Below, piece after piece: positions 1-5,680 of a stretch of 7,023 bases of DNA (the first letter of the stretch is position 1; every line of letters begins with the position of its first letter). The DNA comes from JBKBXU01 sp046313675 (GTDB lineage: Bacteria; Bacteroidota; Bacteroidia; Cytophagales; Cytophagaceae), in NCBI GenBank assembly GCA_046313675.1, contig JBKBXU010000255.1, positions 1 to 7,023 of the forward strand, read 5' to 3'. Made by a program: the position numbers and the translations under genes. The notes under the pieces are model-generated. The model worked only from the letters and a program-made list of their open reading frames with translations. It had not been told where the DNA came from and did no database searches.

Positions 1-110
1 CATATGAATTTTGGTGACTGATTGATCTGGCAGGGCCTATCAATGGCATTTTATGATAACCGTAATTTGTTATATGATGATTTATTTGATGATATACCTG
101 CCACTAGACA

Positions 111-133
111 GATAACTTAATAACTTAATAACT
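111..133. repeat. Left copy of a 23-nt direct repeat
   Basis: This AT-rich repeat consists of 2.6 tandem copies of the octamer TAACTTAA preceded by GA. It matches 253-275 in 22 of 23 positions. It ends just before the hairpin at 139-161. Confidence 0.6.
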
Positions 134-138
134 ACCAG

Positions 139-161
139 CTGGTCTGTGTGTCACAGACCAG
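139..161 (-). terminator. Perfect 10-bp hairpin, candidate terminator of the gene cluster
   Basis: CTGGTCTGTG (139-148) and its exact complement CACAGACCAG (152-161) enclose a 3-base loop. This is the strongest inverted repeat in the gap after the last gene, about 150 nt past its stop. On the minus strand it is followed by AT-rich sequence but not by a clean T run, so the terminator call is tentative. The left arm also takes part in a second palindrome, ACCAGCTGGT (134-143), so two competing folds are possible. Confidence 0.45.
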
Positions 162-252
162 GGAAGCGGCAGTAGTAATTTTTAAGTTCCCTATAGTTAA
201 TAGCTTCAGTGATTATTTTTGCCAACCACCTGCAAGACACAAACGGAGGCGA

Positions 253-275
253 GATAACCTAATAACTTAATAACT
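253..275. repeat. Right copy of the 23-nt direct repeat
   Basis: It is identical to 111-133 except for C in place of T at 259. The octamer pattern decays further to the right (TAACTCAA, then TATCAATA). The two copies start 142 nt apart and flank the hairpin. No open reading frame lies between them. Confidence 0.6.
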
Positions 276-308
276 CAATATCAATACCTCATTCTTAATC
301 CCCCACTC

Positions 309-1478
309 TTAATTCGTCAACCTACCTGAAGCATTGGTCTTGATCATATTTATGATGCTGTTGTTAACAATATCTGTGGTACCAAGAATCAAGTACCCTT
401 TATCTTTAGTGGTTTTAACATAATTTCCTGAATTCATACCGCCGCCACCAAAAGATTCCTCCCATGAAGTATTGCCTTCAGAATTCACTTTAAGAAGATA
501 AATATTATGATGATCCTGGCTTTTTTCAGAACTACCTGTAATGATGTAACCATTATCCCCTGTAAGGTCTATGGAATTTCCTATTTGTTCGCCTGCTCCA
601 CCAATCTTCTTTTCCCACTGACTGATTCCTTGCCTGTTAAGTTTGACAAGAAACACATCTCCCTTACCATCCGGCGTATCGTAGCTGGTTCCTACCACTA
701 TATATCCGTCGGCTAAAACTTTCAGACATTTACCGGTTTCGTTTCTGTTATTGCCGAATCCAAATGCATAATCCCACATCAAATTTCCAAATGGGTCGGC
801 TTTAACTACCCTCATATCGGTAGTTCCACCACGGCGAACGGTGCCGCAAATGATCAGGTTGCCATTTTCTATCTCATCAATCGAACCAATTTCATCCATT
901 TCGCCTACAAGCCCATACTTTCTCTCCCAAAGCTTGGAAGAAAGGTCAGTCTTAACAAAATACATATCGCTTGTATTGTCCTCATTCGTCACAATACCTC
1001 CTAATAGATAGTTCTTATCTTCAGTGATTTTAATATACGTTCCAATTTCATTTCGTTCACCCATTCCGAAAGTCAATGAATCAAGTACGGCGCCACCGGA
1101 ATTAAAACGCATCAATAAAAAGTCTGTAAATCCATCGGCATTTGTGCAGTAGCCTAATACCACATAACTTCCATCGCTACCTACCTTTACATCACGTGCC
1201 TCTCCGTTTTTTTCTCCGCCTACGGTCTTTTCCCAGATTTTATTTCCATTTTTATCCGTCTTTATTATCAAGGCGTTTTTCACACCGGTCAAGGGAGAAG
1301 CCGTAGAGCCTACCAGAATATATCCTCCATCAGGAGTCTCCTCGGCAGCGTAGGCTATTTCGTTTCCTGCCCCACCAAAAAATTTCATAAATAATCCTGA
1401 TTCATCCGGCCGGATCTTATCTGTTCTATGACAGGAGGCTGTGGCAATAATTAAAAAAGTAAAAATTATATATCGCAT
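309..1478 (-). CDS. Lipoprotein with seven propeller-like repeats
   Basis: The protein is 389 residues. The start MRYIIFTFLIIATASC is a lipoprotein signal with Cys16 as the likely lipidated residue; the -3 Thr is a slightly loose lipobox. Short basic and hydrophobic parts fit the ATG at 1478. The rest is seven repeats of about 50 residues, each running FGG-x-GNE, then D-GGYI-x-x-G, then a K-x-D/N-x-x-G-N strand and a closing W. Such repeats are common in secreted Bacteroidota proteins and are expected to fold as a beta-propeller. No T9SS C-terminal sorting domain is present and the protein ends soon after repeat 7, so the lipid is the likely means of attachment. Whether it faces the periplasm or the outside cannot be told; no acidic surface-export signal follows Cys16. 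Being last in the cluster, 11 nt after the barrel gene, it may cap or regulate the barrel, or bind a ligand (inference). No enzyme motif is visible. Confidence 0.85.
   Translation of the reverse strand: MRYIIFTFLIIATASCHRTDKIRPDESGLFMKFFGGAGNEIAYAAEETPDGGYILVGSTASPLTGVKNALIIKTDKNGNKIWEKTVGGEKNGEARDVKVGSDGSYVVLGYCTNADGFTDFLLMRFNSGGAVLDSLTFGMGERNEIGTYIKITEDKNYLLGGIVTNEDNTSDMYFVKTDLSSKLWERKYGLVGEMDEIGSIDEIENGNLIICGTVRRGGTTDMRVVKADPFGNLMWDYAFGFGNNRNETGKCLKVLADGYIVVGTSYDTPDGKGDVFLVKLNRQGISQWEKKIGGAGEQIGNSIDLTGDNGYIITGSSEKSQDHHNIYLLKVNSEGNTSWEESFGGGGMNSGNYVKTTKDKGYLILGTTDIVNNSIINMIKTNASGRLTN
324..1379 (-). repeat. Seven ~50-residue GG-x-GNE / DGGYI repeats
   Basis: The repeats begin at about residues 34, 86, 137, 188, 239, 291 and 343 of the lipoprotein. 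Clear landmarks are FGGAGNE, FGMGERNE, FGFGNNRNE, IGGAGEQ and FGGGGMNS at the starts; DGGYILVGS, DKNYLLGG, ADGYIVVGT, DNGYIITGS and DKGYLILGT in the middle; and IWEK, LWER, MWDY, QWEK and SWEE at the ends. Repeat 2 lacks the closing Trp (VLDS). The spacing is nearly constant at 49-52 residues. The similarity is at protein level; the DNA copies have diverged, so this is not a recent tandem duplication. Confidence 0.85.
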
Positions 1479-1489
1479 TTCAGTAAAAA

Positions 1490-2539
1490 TTAATACATTT
1501 TCTTTGGTTTATAATGTGGCAACAGATATGCCAGCGAGAAACTCATGGTATTGAGTTTATAATCATTCTCAAGATACAAGTAGTTATAGATCAACTCCTC
1601 GTTATTGAATCTTGTCATAGGGTCTACCATGGTACGCATTCCAAATTGATACCTGGCACTAATCATAAGATAGCCGTTGCCAATGACATTTTTAATTTTA
1701 ATACCCGCACCAATACCCAATGAATAGTTAAGTATATTCCGCTGATTTAATCTGGGAATAGAACGCTCGGGAACATCCTGTCTGGAAGGGCCAATATGGT
1801 CTTGTCGCTCAATACTGGCTCTGGCACGAACCAGGCCATGACCAATAATGCCTGCTTCTACATAAGGAAGAAGGGTTCTGTTATTCAATAAAAAATTCTT
1901 CCGAATGAATAAGGGCAAATCAATCATTGCCTGATCTTCTTCGTAATGCAAATGAGAAAAACCAAGAATGGTATCTTTAAAATGAAAACTTTTTGTGGCA
2001 AAATGAATTTCCGGGGACAGGGACCAGCTTTTGCTAAACAGGTACTCAAAAGCAAGTCCGGCTTGAATTCCGGGCCTTGAATTATAGGTTCCACGTTTTA
2101 CAGCAGAGTTGTCCAGACTAAAATTACGGTGAACATTTACATAGGAGAAATTTACACCTGCAATGGCTCCATATAAAAGAACCGGACGTGTACGAATAGA
2201 ATTATACAAGGTAATAAATTCATTCGGATCAAGGGCAGGATTAATTTCGTACTCCGGATTAAGTTTTAAAAACTTAATAATTGAGGACTCTGCCAATTCA
2301 CGTTCATTCTGATAAAGGTAGGTAAGTGTAAGAAGTTTATACGCTGCTATTCTTTCCTCCTTTGTGAATCCTGAAGCCAGACAAGCTTCCACCATTTTCG
2401 GAACTTCATCAATTCGTCCCTGTTCAAAAGTTGACTGAGCTCTCTTCAGTACCTGGGAACAATTACTCTGATCCTGCTGGCTGAATGCAGAACCCGTTGC
2501 CAAAGAAAACATTAGCAACAAAATGGATACTCTAAACAT
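1490..2539 (-). CDS. Secreted TPR plus outer-membrane beta-barrel protein (PorT-like)
   Basis: The protein is 349 residues. An N-terminal signal peptide (hydrophobic core at 5-15, likely cut after A18-F-S20 before QQDQ) supports the ATG at 2539. Residues 24-118 are helical and TPR-like: QVLKRAQSTFEQGRIDE, then AAYKLLTLTYLYQNERELAE, ending in LKLNPEYEINPALDPNEF. From about residue 120 the sequence alternates hydrophobic and polar residues in aromatic-rich strands (GAIAGVNFSYV, GIQAGLAFEYLF, LPYVEAGIIG, YLMISARYQFG, MSFSLAYLLP), typical of eight-strand barrels of the PorT or outer-membrane beta-barrel type in Bacteroidota. The barrel should sit in the outer membrane with the TPR part in the periplasm, where it could contact the WD40 propeller encoded just upstream (inference). 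The 11-nt gap to the STAND gene implies co-transcription. The ligand or transported substrate is unknown, and a purely structural role is equally possible. Confidence 0.85.
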   Translation of the reverse strand: MFRVSILLLMFSLATGSAFSQQDQSNCSQVLKRAQSTFEQGRIDEVPKMVEACLASGFTKEERIAAYKLLTLTYLYQNERELAESSIIKFLKLNPEYEINPALDPNEFITLYNSIRTRPVLLYGAIAGVNFSYVNVHRNFSLDNSAVKRGTYNSRPGIQAGLAFEYLFSKSWSLSPEIHFATKSFHFKDTILGFSHLHYEEDQAMIDLPLFIRKNFLLNNRTLLPYVEAGIIGHGLVRARASIERQDHIGPSRQDVPERSIPRLNQRNILNYSLGIGAGIKIKNVIGNGYLMISARYQFGMRTMVDPMTRFNNEELIYNYLYLENDYKLNTMSFSLAYLLPHYKPKKMY

Positions 2540-2550
2540 AATTCAAAAAA

Positions 2551-5500
2551 TTATTTTTTAACACCTTCTCCTACCGGAAGGCTTTTACATGTTTTAACAT
2601 AAGGAATATCATCAGCAACGTACAATTCCCACTCTTCATTGGTAAAGTTTCTTTTCAACTTACCACAGATCTTATCCGCCATTGCTTCAATGGTAGTTGG
2701 CCAGATACGTATAAGGTTGTCTTTACAACCGGCAAGTATCTTTTCGCCATCAATAGTATATTCAATGGACCAAACCCAGTCATCGTGATCTTTCAGCACA
2801 ATAGGCTGATCAAAGAAGTTTTTAACGTTCCAGATACGAACCGTCCGGTCAAAACTGCCGGAAGCCAATTGTTTGCCATCAGGGCTAAACTTAAGGTTAT
2901 TGACCCTGGCTGTATGTCCGGAAAGTACATATAATAAATTCCCTGAAAGTGCATCAAAAATCCTTATCGTACCACGCTCATTACCTGCTGCCAGAAAACG
3001 CCCATCCCTGCTATAGGCAAGAGATATAATATCTACTTTGTCAGGATCACTATAAAGAACACGTGATGAATTATCGCTCCGGTTGATCAATAAAATAACA
3101 CCCTGGGATTTACCAACAGATATGGCGCCACCCTCAGGATGCAGGCACATGGTATTAACTTTAAGGTCACTTTGTGATATCTCAGTGGATTTTGTAAGAT
3201 CCCATTCCAATATGCGTTTATCAGATCCTGAAGAAATAAAGCGTTTGTTATCAGGCAGGAATTCAAGATACCAGATTTCTCCGGTATTACCCTTCAAAAC
3301 GGTAGCAACAGGAGATGGCTTGGTAAGATCATACAGGTATATATTGCTTGAGTTTCCACCGCAAACTAAATATTTCTGATCTTTACTTACGGCCATGGAC
3401 TTAACCACCAGATTCGGATTATCTGCAATAAGCAACTTTTCACCCTGAAGATTCTTTGAATCCCAACGGAATATTTTCCCGTCACTACCTGCCGAATATA
3501 AATAGCGGCTACCGGGTATCGAAGCGATCACCCTTACATTCTGTGTATGTCCTTTCAGGTTGTTAAAAGATTCTTCTGCCATACTTTTAGCAGAATAATA
3601 CATAGCATCATAGATATCAGGATCGTTCTTTTTTCCTTTATTTTCAGCGTTGAATAAGTATGCCTGATGCGCTACAAGACTTTTCTTAACAGGATCATCA
3701 ATCTGAACAGACTTAATAGCCATAGACCGGGCAATAGACAACAAACGAAGATTATACGCATTGTCTTTTTCTATATTTGCCAACCGTCTATTTAATTCCG
3801 CTTCCGCTTTAGATGCAATGGCCTTTTCTGTTTGCCTTTGAGCCACAATTTTTGCATAATCAGCGGCAGTTTTTTCTTTTAGTGCTTCGTTTTTGGCATC
3901 TTCAGCTCTTTCCGCACTTAATCTTGCACTATCCCCCTGCGCTTTAGCGAAATCCGCTTGAAGTTTGGCATAAGCAGCCGCTGAATCAGCCTTCAATGCG
4001 TTGTATGTCGCTTTTTTAGTTGCTTTCTCAGCTTTCACACTCTGTTGTTGGGCATATAAAAAGAACATCAAAGCCACCAGCCCACCAAAACCAAAAATTA
4101 CAGAAATGATTCTGGCGGCTATCAATCTTCGCTTCTGAAGCTTTTCTTTTATAATCTGTTCCTTCTCATACTCTTTCTCACTAAATTCCAAGAATTGCAT
4201 GGTCCGCTCATAGGCCGGATGATACCGAAGCCCCCAGAGCATAGAAGGTTTGTTGTCTTCTCTCCATTTTAAGGCAATATCCAAATCTGGTGGACGCCAT
4301 AGGCCGGCCTTTCCTAACTGGTGCATTTCTGCTGCTTCAGCCAAACGCAGGTATACTTTCACAGACTCTGCCTCTTCCTCAACCCATTTCTGCAAGGAAA
4401 CCCAAATACGCATAAGGCTCTCATGCGAAATATCTATAATGCTGTTTTCATTAAGCTGAACATTGTAAGGAGGCATAAGCAAGGTTCTTCCCGGCATCCG
4501 GAAATGATCTACAACCTTGATAACATCCTCCATTGGTGCATTGGCGATGGACGCAATGTCTTTTAATTTGGTTGGCCTGCGAACTCCTCTTCCTTCTTCA
4601 CCCTTTTCCGTAATGGTCTTGAAAAGTTTTTCGCATATCTTCTTCTGCTCTTCCGTCAGTTCATTGAAAGCTTCATTGGCATGCATGGATAGTGCCCTTT
4701 TCATCCCGCCAATTGCTTCGTAATGGTTCAGCGAAAGAGGCTCACTGCCTATTTTATTTTTCTGCCAGTAATCCCAGGTACGCATCAGGGCATGCTGCAT
4801 GATTGGGAGCTGATCGGGGCTATCACCCACATCGTTCAGCAACTGCTGAACCAAGCGATCGCTTATGGATCCGTTCATTATGGAAACCGGACCAGAAATA
4901 GCGGCTTTCTTCTCATTCCTGGTCATATGCGGAATGAGGAACTGGCTTTCGTTAATGACTTTGGTTAGGTTGGGATATTGAGAACAATCCCCCACGAAAT
5001 CCGAGCGCATGGTAAGCACCACATAAATAGGTATATTAGGTTCCTCTATGGCCTGAATGATTAGTTTTAGAAATGCCGCAGCTTCGTCGTTTGCTTCAGC
5101 AGCAGAATTTTTAAATCGGAAAATCTCTTCAAACTGGTCAACAAATACCAGGTAATTTTTCTTATTATTCTCGTATAAAGGACGTATTGTTTCTACCAAT
5201 CCGGAAGAACTTTCACATAAGGTAGCGTAGGTTAAATTCTGGTTTACTTCTTTATCTCCCTCCCTAACCCCTTTCATATCAACCAGTGAGTTAGCCAGGT
5301 TGCGAATAGGGGAAACTCCGGGACGGCAGGTAAAAATTTCCCAGGAATCAGAAAAATCTGTTTTATAATCCCCGTAAAGCAAAGGGAACAGTCCACAGTA
5401 AATAAATGAGGATTTACCTATCCCTGAAGTTCCTACAATGGCAACAAACCTGTTTTTTATAAGCTTTTTTAGAACATCATCTATCTGTCCCTCTCTCCCA

Positions 5501-5607
5501 AAATACAAATGACTTTCTTCATACCGGAAAGCCCGCAAACCGGGAAACGGGTTGTCGATTGCCTCGGCGATAGGAAGAGTTTCAATTTCATTTAAAACAG
5601 CAGACAT
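2551..5607 (-). CDS. Membrane-anchored STAND NTPase with coiled coil and C-terminal WD40 propeller
   Basis: The protein is 1018 residues. Residues 19-470 match the novel STAND NTPase 1 type: the opening NPFPGLRAF and YFGREGQ, Walker A G59-TSGI-GKS66, Walker B LVFVD157 followed by QFEE, TMRSDFVGDC at 199-208, DQLPIMQHALMRTW at 265-278 and the ISHESLMRIW motif at 393-402. A basic stretch (KLQKRR) leads into one hydrophobic segment at about 496-519. An Ala/Lys/Glu-rich coiled coil follows at 522-612, then a helical linker and seven WD40 repeats at 684-970, then a tail with EEWELYV and IPYVKTC. STAND proteins are ATP-dependent switches in which a repeat domain senses a ligand and the NTPase assembles and signals. 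With one membrane segment and basic residues before it, the NTPase should be cytosolic and the propeller periplasmic (inference). The ATG at 5607 fits the conserved opening. It is the hub of the cluster, with the TIR-like gene upstream and envelope genes 11 nt downstream. Confidence 0.93.
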   Translation of the reverse strand: MSAVLNEIETLPIAEAIDNPFPGLRAFRYEESHLYFGREGQIDDVLKKLIKNRFVAIVGTSGIGKSSFIYCGLFPLLYGDYKTDFSDSWEIFTCRPGVSPIRNLANSLVDMKGVREGDKEVNQNLTYATLCESSSGLVETIRPLYENNKKNYLVFVDQFEEIFRFKNSAAEANDEAAAFLKLIIQAIEEPNIPIYVVLTMRSDFVGDCSQYPNLTKVINESQFLIPHMTRNEKKAAISGPVSIMNGSISDRLVQQLLNDVGDSPDQLPIMQHALMRTWDYWQKNKIGSEPLSLNHYEAIGGMKRALSMHANEAFNELTEEQKKICEKLFKTITEKGEEGRGVRRPTKLKDIASIANAPMEDVIKVVDHFRMPGRTLLMPPYNVQLNENSIIDISHESLMRIWVSLQKWVEEEAESVKVYLRLAEAAEMHQLGKAGLWRPPDLDIALKWREDNKPSMLWGLRYHPAYERTMQFLEFSEKEYEKEQIIKEKLQKRRLIAARIISVIFGFGGLVALMFFLYAQQQSVKAEKATKKATYNALKADSAAAYAKLQADFAKAQGDSARLSAERAEDAKNEALKEKTAADYAKIVAQRQTEKAIASKAEAELNRRLANIEKDNAYNLRLLSIARSMAIKSVQIDDPVKKSLVAHQAYLFNAENKGKKNDPDIYDAMYYSAKSMAEESFNNLKGHTQNVRVIASIPGSRYLYSAGSDGKIFRWDSKNLQGEKLLIADNPNLVVKSMAVSKDQKYLVCGGNSSNIYLYDLTKPSPVATVLKGNTGEIWYLEFLPDNKRFISSGSDKRILEWDLTKSTEISQSDLKVNTMCLHPEGGAISVGKSQGVILLINRSDNSSRVLYSDPDKVDIISLAYSRDGRFLAAGNERGTIRIFDALSGNLLYVLSGHTARVNNLKFSPDGKQLASGSFDRTVRIWNVKNFFDQPIVLKDHDDWVWSIEYTIDGEKILAGCKDNLIRIWPTTIEAMADKICGKLKRNFTNEEWELYVADDIPYVKTCKSLPVGEGVKK
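2698..3558 (-). repeat. Seven WD40 repeats forming one beta-propeller
   Basis: Within the STAND protein the repeats fall at about residues 684-716, 730-760, 771-803, 815-842, 854-885, 895-927 and 938-970. Repeats 1, 3, 6 and 7 keep the pattern of a His or Asn near the start, SGS or AGC before the D strand, and a closing WD, WN or WP (for example LSGHTARVNNLKFSPDG and RTVRIWN). Repeat 2 ends YLYD and repeat 5 ends RIFD. Repeat 4 is worn, lacking the GH and ending in LLIN. Seven is the usual number for one closed WD40 propeller. Confidence 0.85.
3772..4044 (-). other. Coiled-coil stalk of the STAND protein
   Basis: Codons 522-612 are rich in Ala, Lys, Glu, Gln and Asp, with no Pro or Gly-rich breaks and recurring units such as AYAKLQADFAKAQ and ADYAKIVAQRQ. 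This looks like a long helical stalk joining the membrane segment to the propeller, and it could also mediate oligomerisation. The heptad register was judged by eye only. Confidence 0.65.
4051..4122 (-). other. Single transmembrane segment of the STAND protein
   Basis: Codons 496-519 encode an uncharged run apart from Arg499 (IISVIFGFGGLVALMFFLYA), long enough to span a bilayer once. It lies exactly between the NTPase with its helical C-terminal part and the coiled coil. The preceding residues are strongly basic, which favours an inside location for the N-terminal half. Confidence 0.85.
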
Positions 5608-5680
5608 AGAAGTATAAAATTATAACCGGTTAATCTTTTAAAAAACTAAAATAAAAAATATTTTTTGGGCATTAATGAGA
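5608..5680 (-). other. 73-nt gap before the STAND gene; possible internal promoter region
   Basis: This is the longest gap between genes in the cluster and is almost all A and T. It holds a 14-bp A6-TA-T6 palindrome at 5653-5666 and a 10-bp palindrome TAACCGGTTA at 5623-5632, which could be an operator. On the minus strand TAATTTTA (5622-5615) resembles the Bacteroidota -7 element TAnnTTTG, but it lies only 7 nt before the ATG and has no clear TTG box upstream, so a promoter is not established. No GC-rich terminator stem is visible, so read-through from the TIR-like gene remains possible. Confidence 0.25.

Larger units (their letters stand above)
1..308. other. Gene-free region downstream of the cluster
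   Basis: No gene can be supported here on either strand. The content is the pair of 23-nt direct repeats, the hairpin between them, and AT-rich sequence. The only open stretch of note is a 25-codon frame from an ATG at 43 to a TAA at 118 on the plus strand, which I do not call. The region probably holds the 3' end of the transcript of the four-gene cluster and a spacer to the next gene, which is outside the window. Confidence 0.5.

Noticed and set aside
43..120. 25-codon plus-strand frame (MAFYDNRNLLYDDLFDD...) ending at a TAA inside the left repeat
   Set aside because: It is too short, has no ribosome binding signal, ends within low-complexity DNA, and is preceded by an in-frame stop at 19. 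I do not recognise it; it could be chance or a gene remnant.
111..275. Direct repeats as a CRISPR array
   Set aside because: There are only two copies, 119 nt apart, made of a simple AT octamer, with no cas genes nearby.
309..1478. Lipoprotein as a type IX secreted protein
   Set aside because: The repeats are of a kind seen in such proteins, but there is no C-terminal sorting domain and the signal peptide carries a lipidation Cys instead.
5653..5666. A6-TA-T6 palindrome as a terminator after the TIR-like gene
   Set aside because: The stem would be entirely A-T and unstable, so it does not resemble an intrinsic terminator.
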